Counted from the first letter of the stretch, positions 46,713 through 56,627 are shown. The stretch is 64,000 nt of DNA from Paenibacillus peoriae KCTC 3763 (GCF_000236805.1 NZ_AGFX01000013.1:1-64000); one strand, 5' to 3'. The notes: generated by a model not told the origin, from the sequence alone. Program-made: numbers and translations.

Positions 46713-49700
46713 TTATTTATTCAACTGCGGATTCCAATGATCTGACCCGCCCAGAACGGCTTTGACTGTGTATTGATTGGCTTCGTTAGCAGTAAGCTGC
46801 TTGGCCCAAGGTACACGTCCGGCAATGGCTGCACCTGGCCCATTATTATTAAACTCTACAAATCTTGCAGTCTTCTCATTGGATGCCTTGCCCCAATTGT
46901 TCCAGCCGCCCGGCTTGATATGGTTTTCCATGTAGGATTTGATATAAGCAACATGAGCGTAAGGACGCCATGGCCGTCCAAGCTCCACCTTGCCTTTCAA
47001 CCCGTTTTCGGCTGTCAAACGACATTGAATAAATACCAACCCCGGTTTGTTCTCGTCTGTTGAAGCGGCTGTTACATATCCGGCACGCAAGCTGTGTATG
47101 ACCGAGTTCTCAAATACGGCAGGTGAATTGCCAAAAATAAAATCGACGCTGCCGCTGATATAGCTGTCCTTAAAATACTGTCTGCCACGATTCACAAGCA
47201 AGGTATCCTGTAGTCCGGTAATTTTGACATTACGGTACTGACCACGATCACCTTCGGCATATAACGCTACAGCCTGCACCTTCCCGGTTCCTTCTGTATT
47301 GGCAACCGTTACATTCTCCAGTATAAAATCAGGACTTTGCACACGCATCGTATAGCTGTTGCTTGTTCCTAATTCTTTTCCGTCCACCACGGTTTTGGCC
47401 GTATCGTTAAAGGCAATAATCGTTTTTTCTCGATTTTCTCCGATAATGCTCAGATTTTTTTTGGAGGAATTCACTTTTATTTTTTCACGATAGGTGCCAT
47501 TTTTGAGGCGAATAACTGTCCTGGTGCTGCTGTTGTCAGGGACTGCGTCAATAGCTGCCTGGAGAGACGTAAAGCTGGCAGGACCGGTAAGACCATAGGT
47601 AGAACCATAGGTAGCTACCACAACGCTATTCACCTCCTGGGCAGCAGCATCTTGTTCTGTTTTAGCGGGTTCTACTGCTGTTGCCGCCAGTTTGCGGATC
47701 GTAACATTGCTGAATTCCGATGTATTATAATTCCATACATCATTTTGTTGTTTGGATGCATCGGTGGCCAAGCCGAACAATAGCGGCTGATTCTCCGGCA
47801 AATCTATAACGGTTTCACCAACCTTCTCCCAGTTCGTCACACCATCTGCGGATACCCAGCCGGTAACCTTTTGTCCTTGTCGTACAAGACGAACCGAATA
47901 TGGCGTTGTTATAAACGTCTCCATTGATGCACGTTTCGTCTTACCATCCGTTTGATCACGACTGATGAGCATTCCCTGTTTACCATATTTAACAAATGCT
48001 AAAGCCATATAAGCCATTTTCGATCCAGGCTGCAGCGATTCACGAATCATGACACCCGCTTCGGCATGATCATCGGTAGGTGTAATCTGCTCCACACGGG
48101 CAATAATTTCACCGTCTCCCTCCAATTTCTGATAAGCATAATGGAAAAAGTCAGCCTTGCCGTCAATGTCTCCCGCCGACTTCAGCCGTATGCTGCTGCC
48201 TTTCTCGTTGTCCTGTAATACTTGAGTATGCCCTTTGATATAACCGTCGAGGCCCTCAGAGCCAATGTCTTCACTCAGCCAGCTTCCCGATGGTGCAGTC
48301 GTGTTGACATGAATGGCAACAGGATTGGAAAATGCAGCAGTCCCCTTGCGGTCGGTCACCCGTGCGACAATATAATGAGTACCGTCTGTCACCTGGTTCC
48401 AGTCGAGACGATAAGGCGCATTATTGACCTTCCCGGCAAGTACACCGTCAATGATAAATTCAACGTATGCAATACCATCTTTGTCCTTGGCTGTTGCTGC
48501 TAATCTGGCATTACGTCCTGCCGCTAAAATATCGTTATGCTTCAATGAACGGCCGCTTTCGTCAGACACCTGAACGACGGCCTCCGGATTATCTACTTCG
48601 CTTCCATCCGACTGCTTCTCGATCAGATCATTTAAGTAGACCTCCAGATTTGTATAGCCCTCGGCAAAATGAGCATACGCCCCTGTGCCAGCAAGCCCCT
48701 GACCGTTGCGGTCGCTCGCATTATAGGGGTCCAGTCCGTTGGCACGTTCCCATTCATCGGGCATTCCATCGTGATCGCTGTCGGCAAGCTCCGTCGTGAT
48801 TACATTATAATCATCGTAAATCCATCCCGCCTCACGCGAGGAGTTGATAAATGCACCCGTTCCATTTTTCACATCACGAATAATACGGGCGTCCACGGCA
48901 TCTCTCCTTGGCAGCGTGGCTCCCGAGCCTGCAAGCACCTCCGCATATGCCGTCTGTGCATCTGTCGCTTGGTAGGGACCATATGCATCGGAGGAAATTC
49001 CGTTATCGTACTCCCCTCTTACTTCAATCGGCTCCGCCAGGCGGGTGGAAGGGTCTATAATCGACCCAATCGATGTTCCAAGCTGCCAGTTATCTTGGGT
49101 AACCGATTCGTTGCCGTACATGTAGTTGCCGCCAATGAACATGCGAGTTTTATATTTTTTACTACCCACGTCCACAAAGATTTGACTGCGAACATCCCGA
49201 TATGTGCTGGGACCAGATTTATAATAGTTATTCAGCACATTATACGATCCTTCACCGCCGCCGTATGAAGAGAAAAATCCCCAGTTATAAATGACATTGT
49301 TGGTCATTTCTACAGCATCAATTTCTCTTTTATCCGTTGGAAAACGCGGATTGCGGCTTGCATTGTGAGCTAACAAATTATGATGATAGGTGGCGTTCCT
49401 TCCGCCCCAAATGCCGCCATAGCCATGCCGCCCCTTCTGGTGTGTGGTCATAAGCATACTCTCGGAGGCGATGGACCACTGTACGGTCGTATTTACGTTG
49501 TCATACAGGCTCAGTACTTCGTCCACCGACCAGCTAAAGGAACAGTGATCAATCATAATATTTTTATGGTACCTGGCTCCGAGCGCGTCATCCTCACTGA
49601 GGTAACGGTCGGTCAATCGGAAGCGCAGATAACGGAGAATGACATTATCTGCATCAATCCCTGTCGTGTAATCACTTACGGTTATTCCGTCGCCAGGAGC

Positions 49701-50096
49701 TGTCTGACCGGCAACCGTCAGGTTGTTTCCCTGAATTTTAAGCGGCTCCTTGAGATGAATCGTTCCGCCAACCCGGAAAACTACCGTCCGGTTATCGGAA
49801 CTGACTGCGGCACGAAGCGAGCCGGGGATCGCCTGCTCTCCCTTGCCGTAATCCTCCAGTGTAGTAACTTCGTATACTTCTCCTCCACGTCCACCGGTCA
49901 CATACTTACCGCCACCCTCCGCTCCAGGGAACGCCGGAATGTCCGTCGCTACCTTTGCCAATTCTGTTGCGGTCACCGCCTGACTCCCGGGAGCCGCCTC
50001 CGCTTGAATCAGTGACGGGCATAAGGTCAACAGCAATGAACCCACAACCACATGGCATAGTGCCTTTTTCCATGTACACTGCTTGCTCAAATTCAT
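46713..50096 (-). CDS. Secreted pectate lyase (PL1)-pectin methylesterase (CE8) fusion
   Basis: A 1127-residue secreted enzyme with two activities on pectin. A signal peptide (residues 1-35) leads into a PL1-type lyase (about 50-440; FPGAEGGGKYVTGGRGGEVYEV, MIDHCSFSWSVDEVLSLYDN, NPRFP). A calcium-binding repeat DSDHDGMPDEWERANGLDP (about 447), an Ig-like domain (about 520-605) and a beta-sandwich of DUF1349 type (about 610-800) follow. The C-terminal CE8 esterase (about 830-1127) has QDTLLV, SVDFIFG and LGRPWRPYAH with catalytic Gln, Asp and Arg. The esterase removes methyl groups so the lyase can cut the chain. Divergent AraC regulator upstream. Confidence 0.93.
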   Translation of the reverse strand: MNLSKQCTWKKALCHVVVGSLLLTLCPSLIQAEAAPGSQAVTATELAKVATDIPAFPGAEGGGKYVTGGRGGEVYEVTTLEDYGKGEQAIPGSLRAAVSSDNRTVVFRVGGTIHLKEPLKIQGNNLTVAGQTAPGDGITVSDYTTGIDADNVILRYLRFRLTDRYLSEDDALGARYHKNIMIDHCSFSWSVDEVLSLYDNVNTTVQWSIASESMLMTTHQKGRHGYGGIWGGRNATYHHNLLAHNASRNPRFPTDKREIDAVEMTNNVIYNWGFFSSYGGGEGSYNVLNNYYKSGPSTYRDVRSQIFVDVGSKKYKTRMFIGGNYMYGNESVTQDNWQLGTSIGSIIDPSTRLAEPIEVRGEYDNGISSDAYGPYQATDAQTAYAEVLAGSGATLPRRDAVDARIIRDVKNGTGAFINSSREAGWIYDDYNVITTELADSDHDGMPDEWERANGLDPYNASDRNGQGLAGTGAYAHFAEGYTNLEVYLNDLIEKQSDGSEVDNPEAVVQVSDESGRSLKHNDILAAGRNARLAATAKDKDGIAYVEFIIDGVLAGKVNNAPYRLDWNQVTDGTHYIVARVTDRKGTAAFSNPVAIHVNTTAPSGSWLSEDIGSEGLDGYIKGHTQVLQDNEKGSSIRLKSAGDIDGKADFFHYAYQKLEGDGEIIARVEQITPTDDHAEAGVMIRESLQPGSKMAYMALAFVKYGKQGMLISRDQTDGKTKRASMETFITTPYSVRLVRQGQKVTGWVSADGVTNWEKVGETVIDLPENQPLLFGLATDASKQQNDVWNYNTSEFSNVTIRKLAATAVEPAKTEQDAAAQEVNSVVVATYGSTYGLTGPASFTSLQAAIDAVPDNSSTRTVIRLKNGTYREKIKVNSSKKNLSIIGENREKTIIAFNDTAKTVVDGKELGTSNSYTMRVQSPDFILENVTVANTEGTGKVQAVALYAEGDRGQYRNVKITGLQDTLLVNRGRQYFKDSYISGSVDFIFGNSPAVFENSVIHSLRAGYVTAASTDENKPGLVFIQCRLTAENGLKGKVELGRPWRPYAHVAYIKSYMENHIKPGGWNNWGKASNEKTARFVEFNNNGPGAAIAGRVPWAKQLTANEANQYTVKAVLGGSDHWNPQLNK

Positions 50097-50320
50097 TTCC
50101 TCCTCTCAAAATTTTCTTGCACACCAGCCGTCAGTATTTCTCACCTCCTTTCCTTGTCAATCAGCCGAATTCCCGATCTTCCTGCTATAACAAACGGTGG
50201 TCACAGTGCTGCGAATAGCTTGGCTCATCCATCTTTTCTGCTTTTACGGTTGGCAGGTGTCATATATACTGTTGTTATATGAATGCGCTTACTTATTTTA
50301 ATTTGCAAAGGAAGAAGCAC

Positions 50321-51160
50321 ATGAATAAAATGAACAACGATAAATATGTCATTGGAGAACAGCAATTCTCCATTCATCATATCTACCGTACCGGATTCAC
50401 CGTTATGCCACGACCTCATGTCCACGAAAGCTTTGAGCTGTATTATTTGCTGCGGGGCGAACGCATCTATTTTATGAACGGTAAGGTATACATCGCCCGC
50501 AAGGGTGATCTGATATTTATCGCCCCTCATGAACTGCACTCTACCGCCAGTTCGCAATTGGAGGAAACGGAGCGTATTTTGATTCATTTTTCACCGACAT
50601 TTCTCCCACAGCAGGATCGGGACATTCTTGGCCTGCCGCCGTATCAGCAATCTGCGCTGCTGCACCTATCGGTTAGAGAGCAGATCGAAGTTGAACGTTT
50701 GTTCCTGCAAATGAACACCGAATGCAGAAACCAGCAGCCTCTGCACGATCGTTGTGTACAGCATTTACTGCTGGAATTGCTCATTCTGGTGCATAGATCA
50801 GAAGCGATCGAACGTAGTGAGCCTGTTTCCTCTCATCCGATGCACCAGAAAATGATGGAAATTTCCTCTTTTATTCAGGACCATTACCACGAACCGTTAA
50901 CCCTCGAGCAGATAGCTGCCTGCTATTTTATTAGTCCAGCTTACCTAAGCCGCATCTTTCCCAAATGGACTGGCTTTCATTTCAGCGAATACATCCGCGT
51001 GGTGAGGGTCAGGGCGGCCCAAACGAGACTGCGAACCACCAAAGACAAAATCCAGCATATTGCAGAGGATGTCGGATTCGGTCATGCTTCCCACTTTAAT
51101 AAAATCTTCAAAAAAATAACTGGGCTCTCCCCTCTTCAATACCGCAAGCAGGTTCGTTAG
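50321..51160 (+). CDS. AraC family regulator
   Basis: 279 residues from ATG 50321 (AAAGGAAG upstream). The N-terminal cupin domain (FTVMPRPHVHESFELYYLLRG, GDLIFIAPHELHST) is a sugar-sensing type; the C-terminal double helix-turn-helix covers SFIQDHYHEPLTLEQIAACYFISPAYLSRIFPKW and KDKIQHIAEDVGFGHASHFNKIFKKITGLSPLQYR. It is divergent from the pectinase gene across 224 bp and is its probable regulator. TGAATGCGCTTACT near 50280-50293 is a loose match to a CcpA cre site in this region. Confidence 0.92.
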   Translation: MNKMNNDKYVIGEQQFSIHHIYRTGFTVMPRPHVHESFELYYLLRGERIYFMNGKVYIARKGDLIFIAPHELHSTASSQLEETERILIHFSPTFLPQQDRDILGLPPYQQSALLHLSVREQIEVERLFLQMNTECRNQQPLHDRCVQHLLLELLILVHRSEAIERSEPVSSHPMHQKMMEISSFIQDHYHEPLTLEQIAACYFISPAYLSRIFPKWTGFHFSEYIRVVRVRAAQTRLRTTKDKIQHIAEDVGFGHASHFNKIFKKITGLSPLQYRKQVR

Positions 51161-51291
51161 ATATTCAGTATAAAGGATTAGAAGGGAATTTTATACAGCT
51201 TCTCTTGTCTTTTCTTTCCATTTTTATATCCGCTTGCTCTTTCATGGAACTGAAGACAAGCCGCATTAAATCAACTGCGACGGCAGCACAA

Positions 51292-51333
51292 AAAGCCCAT
51301 GCTTCGCTGCAGCTGTGCAATGAAGTATGGGCT
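51292..51333 (-). terminator. Terminator of the marR-aldolase operon
   Basis: AAGCCCATACTTC and GAAGCATGGGCTT pair on the minus strand and are followed by TTTTTG, about 60 bp past the aldolase stop codon. Confidence 0.82.
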
Positions 51334-51393
51334 TGGGTTTACTCCCCTATGATGTGAACAGATTAAAAGGCCAAGAGAAATCGGAAATTCGCT

Positions 51394-52431
51394 TTAATGT
51401 AATGCTTGGATATCCTGAATCAGCATTTCAACATTTTCTTTCTTCGTAGCCCAACTAGTACAGAATCGAACAGCACTATGTGTAGCATCGGCTTTCTCCC
51501 AAAAGGAAAAAGTATATTTTTCGCTCAATGCTTTTAATGTACGATCTGGCAAAATCGGGAACTGCTGATTGGTTGTAGAATGATATAGAAAGCTAATTCC
51601 TTGTTTCGTTAACGCAGTTTGAAGCAGCATGGCCATGTCTATGGCGTGCTTGGAAATGTCAAAGTATAAGCCATCTTCAAATAAAGTTTCAAACTGAATG
51701 CCCAACATGCGTCCCTTCGCCAGCAGCCCTCCTTTTTGCTTGATCATGTATCGAAAATCCTTTTTCAAAGCATCATTTACAATGACTACCGCTTCACCCA
51801 TCAAGGCTCCAATTTTGGTCCCGCCGATATAAAATACATCGCATAGCTTCGCTATATCTGCTAAAGATAAATCGCTGTCGTCTGCAACCAGGCCATATCC
51901 TAAGCGAGCACCGTCTAAAAACAAGGGTAAATCGTAGTCCCGGCAGACTTGACTTAACGCTTCCAGCTCGGATTTAGTATAGATCGTTCCATTTTCGGTA
52001 GGCTGAGAGATATAAACCATACCGGGCTGTACGCTATGCTCAGGAGCGGCATCATTCCAGTGAGCGTCATACAGCTCCTTTACCTGTTCAGCCCGGATTT
52101 TTCCATCATTACTTGGCAAAGTAAGTACTTTATGCCCCGTAGCTTCAATCGCTCCGGTCTCATGTACAGCAATATGTCCAGACACTGCAGCAACGGCACC
52201 TTGATGCGGACGCAAAATAGAAGAGATCACCGTTGTATTCGTCTGTGTGCCTCCAACTAAAAAGTGTACATCTGCATTTGCGGCGTCACATGCCTTTTTA
52301 ATATAAGCCCTGGCTTTTTCACAATGCTCATCCACACCATAGCCGCCAGTTTGTTCGTCATTCGTCTCCAATAGTCGCTGTAATATACGCTTGTGGGCAC
52401 CTTCGGTATAATCGCACTCAAATCGAATCAT
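51394..52431 (-). CDS. Low-specificity L-threonine aldolase-like enzyme
   Basis: 345 residues, PLP-dependent fold type I of the beta-eliminating lyase family. Conserved: QTGGYGVDEHCEKAR (start of large domain), VHFLVGGTQTNTTVISS (PLP phosphate), FLDGARLGYGLV (Asp contacting the ring), and the PLP Lys in FYIGGTKIGALMGEAVVI near residue 205. It splits threonine or allo-threonine to glycine and acetaldehyde, or acts on a related beta-hydroxy amino acid. Its first codons overlap the MarR gene by 14 bp, so both are made from one transcript. Confidence 0.9.
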   Translation of the reverse strand: MIRFECDYTEGAHKRILQRLLETNDEQTGGYGVDEHCEKARAYIKKACDAANADVHFLVGGTQTNTTVISSILRPHQGAVAAVSGHIAVHETGAIEATGHKVLTLPSNDGKIRAEQVKELYDAHWNDAAPEHSVQPGMVYISQPTENGTIYTKSELEALSQVCRDYDLPLFLDGARLGYGLVADDSDLSLADIAKLCDVFYIGGTKIGALMGEAVVIVNDALKKDFRYMIKQKGGLLAKGRMLGIQFETLFEDGLYFDISKHAIDMAMLLQTALTKQGISFLYHSTTNQQFPILPDRTLKALSEKYTFSFWEKADATHSAVRFCTSWATKKENVEMLIQDIQALH

Positions 52432-52876
52432 GCTGTATTCTCTCCATTTTCTCCAGTTTGTTCTGAATGAACACCATAGAAGTATGTAATTCTTTAATTT
52501 CTTCCTCTGATAGGCCTTGCACTAATTTTATGATTTGCTCGTCGGACCTTTCATCCAGTTGGCGATAGAACGCTTTTCCTTTAGGCGTCAAACGAATCAG
52601 ATTTGTTCTATTATCCAGCGCAGAATTTTCCTTAACAAGGAAGCCCTCTTTGCAAAGTTTGGCAATGATTCTACTCATATAGCTGCGGTCAATTTTAAGA
52701 GAATCGACTAATGTATTGGCTATGCATGGCTCAATCATACCGATTTCTATAATGACACGTGCCTCGGTAAAGGAATGTCCGCTATCCAGCACATGTCGAT
52801 CCAATAAACCGAGTATATTGGTATAAAATCGGTTGAAACGTCTCATATCTGCGATGAACTCAGCATCTATATTCAT
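52418..52876 (-). CDS. MarR family regulator
   Basis: 152 residues with a winged helix-turn-helix: SFTEARVIIEIGMIEPCIANTLVDSLKIDRSYMSRIIAKLCKEGFLVKENSALDNRTNLIRLTPKG. The DNRTNLIRLT wing is typical. It heads a two-gene operon with the aldolase. Three copies of one 15-bp motif just upstream overlap its promoter, so self-repression is likely. The ligand is unknown; amino-acid-like inducers would fit the neighbour (inference). Confidence 0.9.
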   Translation of the reverse strand: MNIDAEFIADMRRFNRFYTNILGLLDRHVLDSGHSFTEARVIIEIGMIEPCIANTLVDSLKIDRSYMSRIIAKLCKEGFLVKENSALDNRTNLIRLTPKGKAFYRQLDERSDEQIIKLVQGLSEEEIKELHTSMVFIQNKLEKMERIQHDSI

Positions 52877-52894
52877 TTCGGCTCCCCCTATTTA

Positions 52895-52966
52895 GTGGAC
52901 TTATGCAACAATTATATTAATAATTTCTGTGGACTGTGTCAACAAAATTTCGTGGACAATGTCAAC
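52895..52966. promoter_or_regulatory. Three-copy MarR-type operator
   Basis: GTGGACTTATGCAAC (52895-52909), GTGGACTGTGTCAAC (52929-52943) and GTGGACAATGTCAAC (52952-52966) share the pattern GTGGAC-NNTG-YCAAC, starts spaced 34 and 23 bp. The third sits in a near-palindrome TTTCGT...ACGAAA. On the minus strand copies two and three each contain TTGACA; the nearer one is a fair -35 with TAATAT 17 nt on. Repressor binding would cover the promoter. Confidence 0.75.
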
Positions 52967-53006
52967 GAAATAACGGGATTTAATGTTCAATTAGCCATAA
53001 AATAAA

Positions 53007-53041
53007 AACAGTCCCGCTCAAAATTTCTCGTCAGGACTGTT
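53007..53041 (-). terminator. Terminator of the peptide-use operon
   Basis: On the minus strand AACAGTCC and GGACTGTT pair across an 18-nt loop, followed by TTTATTTT. It lies about 30 bp past the last gene of the operon. Confidence 0.8.
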
Positions 53042-53070
53042 GGGAGTAGCTATGGTAACCGATTTTTCCT

Positions 53071-53535
53071 TTAGAAGCTGTCTTCATTTCGATATAAAAG
53101 CTTAATACTTACGGTCCTCGGCACGCTGCCTGCTTCACTGTCCTCCTCAATCACCTGCCACTGTCTGCCAATAAGCCCCTGCAAGGTATCGATTTCATCA
53201 GGATCGAGATGCAGATTCTTCAACATGATTCCGTCCTGCTCATAATCGCGATCTATAGCTCGATCAAAACGAAAATAAAGCAGCCTTTTCAGTCCATTGA
53301 TGTGTAAAAACTTAAATTCATAACCACTGCGGATCGCTTCTTCCCACTCGTCCCCTATGTCTTCTGCTGTTTGACAACGTTCTTCAAAGTCCATTGTTTT
53401 TTCTTTAACCTTATCGAGTAGAGGAGAAAAATCACGCTTCTTTATACACTCAATGATGACGTCTTTTGGCTCACCACTTGAACGTAAGTTCTCGATCAAC
53501 AAGGCAACCGGAATCGACAATTGTACTTTACTCAT
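53071..53535 (-). CDS. Protein of unknown function coupled to the S9 peptidase
   Basis: 154 residues, acidic, with no signal peptide or membrane segment. It starts inside the end of the peptidase gene (8-bp overlap, AAAGGAG 9 nt upstream), which indicates translational coupling. Helical N-terminal half (VALLIENLRSSGEPKDVIIECIKKRDF) and a C-terminal half with FKFLHINGLKRLLYFRFD and LDPDEIDTLQGLIGRQW. I cannot place it in a family. Being last in a peptide import and degradation operon, it might assist the peptidase or regulate it, but nothing in the sequence proves this. Confidence 0.8.
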   Translation of the reverse strand: MSKVQLSIPVALLIENLRSSGEPKDVIIECIKKRDFSPLLDKVKEKTMDFEERCQTAEDIGDEWEEAIRSGYEFKFLHINGLKRLLYFRFDRAIDRDYEQDGIMLKNLHLDPDEIDTLQGLIGRQWQVIEEDSEAGSVPRTVSIKLLYRNEDSF

Positions 53536-55552
53536 CGGAGTCAGCTCCTTTGCTCAAGTAAGAGTTAAACCAAGCGACCACCTGTTCAAAGTTGTCTACA
53601 CGAAGGGACGGTTTGCCGCTTTTCAGCAAAGAATGATTGGACCCGGGATAGCGAATGAGGCGTGTTGTTTTACCCAGCCGCTTCAAGGCTGTAAATAATT
53701 CATCCCCTTGTCCAACAGGGCAGCGCAGGTCTTCCTCGCCGTGTAAAATCAGCAGCGGAGTTTCGATGTTATTTACATGTGCCAGTGGGGATTTGGACCA
53801 GAGCAGCTCAGGATCTCCCCACGGATTGGCCCCAACCATTCCCTCTGTATAGGAAATCCCGATATCACTCAAGCCATAGAAGGATAGCCAATTGGAGATG
53901 CAGCGCTGTGTAACAGCGGCGCGGAATCGGTTGGTGTGAGAGATAATCCAGTTGGTCATCAAGCCTCCATAGCTGCCTCCAGCCACGCCGAGCCGGGTTT
54001 CATCTATAAAATCAAACTGTTTTAGCGCAAAATCAAGGGCGTCCAGCACATCGCGATAATCTCCTCCTCCAAAGTCCCCCCGACAGGCGCGTGCAAAATC
54101 CTGACCATAGCCGAAGCTGCCGCGTGGATTGGTCATCAGCACGGCATACCCTTGGGCAAGGAGCGTCTGCATTTCATGGCTATACGTGCTGGTATACATC
54201 GCATGAGGGCCACCGTGAATTTGTAAAATCATAGGGACCTGTTCTTTAGGGCCAAGTCCCGATGGTTTGAAGATCCACCCCTGTACCTTGAAGCCATCCG
54301 AAGCCTCAAACCAAAATGCCTCCGGTACACTCACCTGCAAGGATGCCAGGTAATCATCGTTATGGTACGTGAGCCGTTTTTCTTCGCCTGTTTCCAGGTT
54401 CATTTGATACAGCTCTCCAGGCCCATTCACATCAAGTGCTGCAAAAACCAGATAGCGACCATCAGCAGATAGCGTGTACTGGTAGATGTCTCTATCGCTT
54501 CCTTCAGTCACCGCCTGAACACTTCCGTCCACTGTGAATCGATATATGTGGACAGCACCCTGCACCGTCCCGAGCACATACATTTCTGGCTTTAACCTCG
54601 CAGGAGCATATACCGGAGTTGGAGACGGACCAAAGGATTTCATATCACTTAGGGCAAAGTTGCCAATTTGCATATCCAATTCAGGAAACAATAGCTGCGG
54701 GGCTCCCCCCGTCACAGGCACGGTATACAGGCGATTCTGGCTACCGCTGCCGTAGATGCGATCGCTCGCAATCAGAGTCAATGATTTACCATCCGGTGCA
54801 TACGAAAATTGGCTGATCGCCAAGCTGGAATCCGTAACCTTCACCAGATTACTGCCGTCGCAATCAACCGTATAAACATCCGCGTATGAAAGAAGGTCTG
54901 CATCCAGTTTGTCGTCTTCTGCACGTTTGGACAAAAATGAAATCCGTTTGCTATCCATGAACCATACCGGATAAGCAGCATTCCAAGGTCCCGAGGTTAT
55001 TGGTGCTACCCGGCCGTTTTCAAGCTCCAATACAAATAAATGACTAAACAGACCGTTCCACCAGCCTGATCCTTCTGCTTTGGGAGTAGTACGATCCACG
55101 ATGCGTCCCCGCTCAGCGGATTGCTTGCGATATTCCTCAAGCTCCATGGCTTCCCGCTCGGCATTTATACTAACCATGCTTGTGAATACAATATACTTCC
55201 CGTCCGGCGACCAGACGAATGCACTTACTCCACGCTTCGCCTCCGTCAGTTGCTGTCCCTCTCCACCTTCAGCCGGAATCGTCCATAGCTGCTTGCTTCC
55301 GTTCGCCACACGTAAAAAAGCAAGCTGCGATCCATCAGGTGACCAGGCAGGAGCCGAATCCTTGTTGCCATGGGTCAACGGCTTGTCTTCGTTTCCATGA
55401 AGCGATACGACACGGATGTGCGTCTGGTAGTCATTTTTTGAATGATCTATGCTTTTATTGACGTAGGCAATCGTTCCATCAGGGCTTATTGCCGGATCAC
55501 TGATCCATTGATATCCGTATAAATCCTCCGGTACAATTGATCGTTTATTCAT
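53528..55552 (-). CDS. S9 family acylaminoacyl-peptidase/prolyl oligopeptidase-like
   Basis: 674 residues from ATG 55552 (GGGAGGG upstream); 79 further codons are open but overlap the end of the OppF gene. N-terminal seven-bladed propeller with repeated WSPDG motifs (SAPAWSPDGSQLAFLR, VSAFVWSPDGKYIVF), then the alpha/beta hydrolase domain: nucleophile VAGGSYGGLMTNW near residue 533, Asp in LHGEEDLRCP, His in YPGSNHSLLKS. It is a cytoplasmic serine peptidase for short peptides. The partner genes for oligopeptide uptake are immediately upstream in the same operon. Confidence 0.94.
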   Translation of the reverse strand: MNKRSIVPEDLYGYQWISDPAISPDGTIAYVNKSIDHSKNDYQTHIRVVSLHGNEDKPLTHGNKDSAPAWSPDGSQLAFLRVANGSKQLWTIPAEGGEGQQLTEAKRGVSAFVWSPDGKYIVFTSMVSINAEREAMELEEYRKQSAERGRIVDRTTPKAEGSGWWNGLFSHLFVLELENGRVAPITSGPWNAAYPVWFMDSKRISFLSKRAEDDKLDADLLSYADVYTVDCDGSNLVKVTDSSLAISQFSYAPDGKSLTLIASDRIYGSGSQNRLYTVPVTGGAPQLLFPELDMQIGNFALSDMKSFGPSPTPVYAPARLKPEMYVLGTVQGAVHIYRFTVDGSVQAVTEGSDRDIYQYTLSADGRYLVFAALDVNGPGELYQMNLETGEEKRLTYHNDDYLASLQVSVPEAFWFEASDGFKVQGWIFKPSGLGPKEQVPMILQIHGGPHAMYTSTYSHEMQTLLAQGYAVLMTNPRGSFGYGQDFARACRGDFGGGDYRDVLDALDFALKQFDFIDETRLGVAGGSYGGLMTNWIISHTNRFRAAVTQRCISNWLSFYGLSDIGISYTEGMVGANPWGDPELLWSKSPLAHVNNIETPLLILHGEEDLRCPVGQGDELFTALKRLGKTTRLIRYPGSNHSLLKSGKPSLRVDNFEQVVAWFNSYLSKGADSDE

Positions 55553-55640
55553 GAGTAGCCCTCCCTTTTCCGTTAAATCATATTGCCGAACACACTGTCC
55601 AAGCATACCGCCAAAGGTGTATCTATTCGCGAGCCATCTG

Positions 55641-56627
55641 TTAATGCAGAGGAAAATGACAGGCTGCAACATGCCCTGGCGTGTGCTCTTCGAGCAGCGG
55701 GCTCTGCTCGCGGCATTTCTCTTGTGCGTATGGGCAACGCGTGTGAAAAGTACAGCCCGCAGGCGGATTAGCGGGATTGGGGATTTCACCTGTTAATGTG
55801 ATTCGCTCTTTGCGCAGCCTCGGATCAGGGACGGGTACTGCGTCAAGCAGTGCTTTGGTGTACGGATGCTGTGGCCGCGCAAACAACTCATCACGATCTG
55901 CAAGCTCCACGATTTTACCCAAGTACATCACCGCGATGCGATCGCTAATATGCTTGACAGAGGGCAGGCCATGAGCGATAAAAATGTAAGTGAGCTCGAA
56001 TTGCTGCTGAAGCTCTTTTAACAAATTCAAAATCTGAGCCTGAATCGACACATCCAGCGCGGATACAGGTTCATCGCAAACGATGAGCTTCGGCTTCATG
56101 GCGAGTGCCCTGGCTATACCGATCCGTTGCCGCTGTCCACCACTGAATTCATGGGGATGACGATCCGCTAGATGAGCGCCTAATCCTACCGTCTGCAGCA
56201 GTCGGAAAACTTCGGCTTTAAGCTCTTTCCCTTTAGCAAGCCCGTGTACTTGCAGCGGTTCGGCGACGATATCAAAGACCTTCATTCTTGGGTTCAACGA
56301 AGAGTACGGATCTTGAAATACAAATTGCAAATCTCGTCTGACTTTGCGAACCTCTTCATCCGTTAAATCAGACAGACTTTGCCCTTGAAAACGGATTTCG
56401 CCTGCCGTAGGCTCCAGCAGTTGTGTAATCATTTGTCCTGTTGTTGATTTGCCGCAACCCGATTCCCCTACAATACCCAAGGTTTCGCCAGGCATAACCT
56501 GAAAGCTCAAATCATCAACCGCCCGCACATAACCGCTTTTTTTGGAGAACCAGCTCTTTTTCATTGGATAATATTTTTTGAGTCCATTCACCTCGAGAAG
56601 TGGCGTTCCCTGTGCTGTCTCACTCAT
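55641..56627 (-). CDS. Oligopeptide/dipeptide ABC transporter ATPase (OppF type)
   Basis: 328 residues from ATG 56627 (GGAGGTG upstream), overlapping the OppD stop by 4 bp. Walker [13 protein letters not shown]-loop, signature [14 protein letters not shown], Walker [13 protein letters not shown]. The C-terminal oligo_HPY region contains [16 protein letters not shown] and four Cys ([14 protein letters not shown]) of the iron-sulfur-like motif. Energises peptide import with OppD. Confidence 0.94.
   Translation of the reverse strand: MSETAQGTPLLEVNGLKKYYPMKKSWFSKKSGYVRAVDDLSFQVMPGETLGIVGESGCGKSTTGQMITQLLEPTAGEIRFQGQSLSDLTDEEVRKVRRDLQFVFQDPYSSLNPRMKVFDIVAEPLQVHGLAKGKELKAEVFRLLQTVGLGAHLADRHPHEFSGGQRQRIGIARALAMKPKLIVCDEPVSALDVSIQAQILNLLKELQQQFELTYIFIAHGLPSVKHISDRIAVMYLGKIVELADRDELFARPQHPYTKALLDAVPVPDPRLRKERITLTGEIPNPANPPAGCTFHTRCPYAQEKCREQSPLLEEHTPGHVAACHFPLH

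Noticed and set aside
53528-55789. Longer N terminus of the S9 peptidase (79 extra residues)
   Set aside because: The extension overlaps the OppF gene, resembles no peptidase, and a good Shine-Dalgarno site precedes the internal ATG at 55552.
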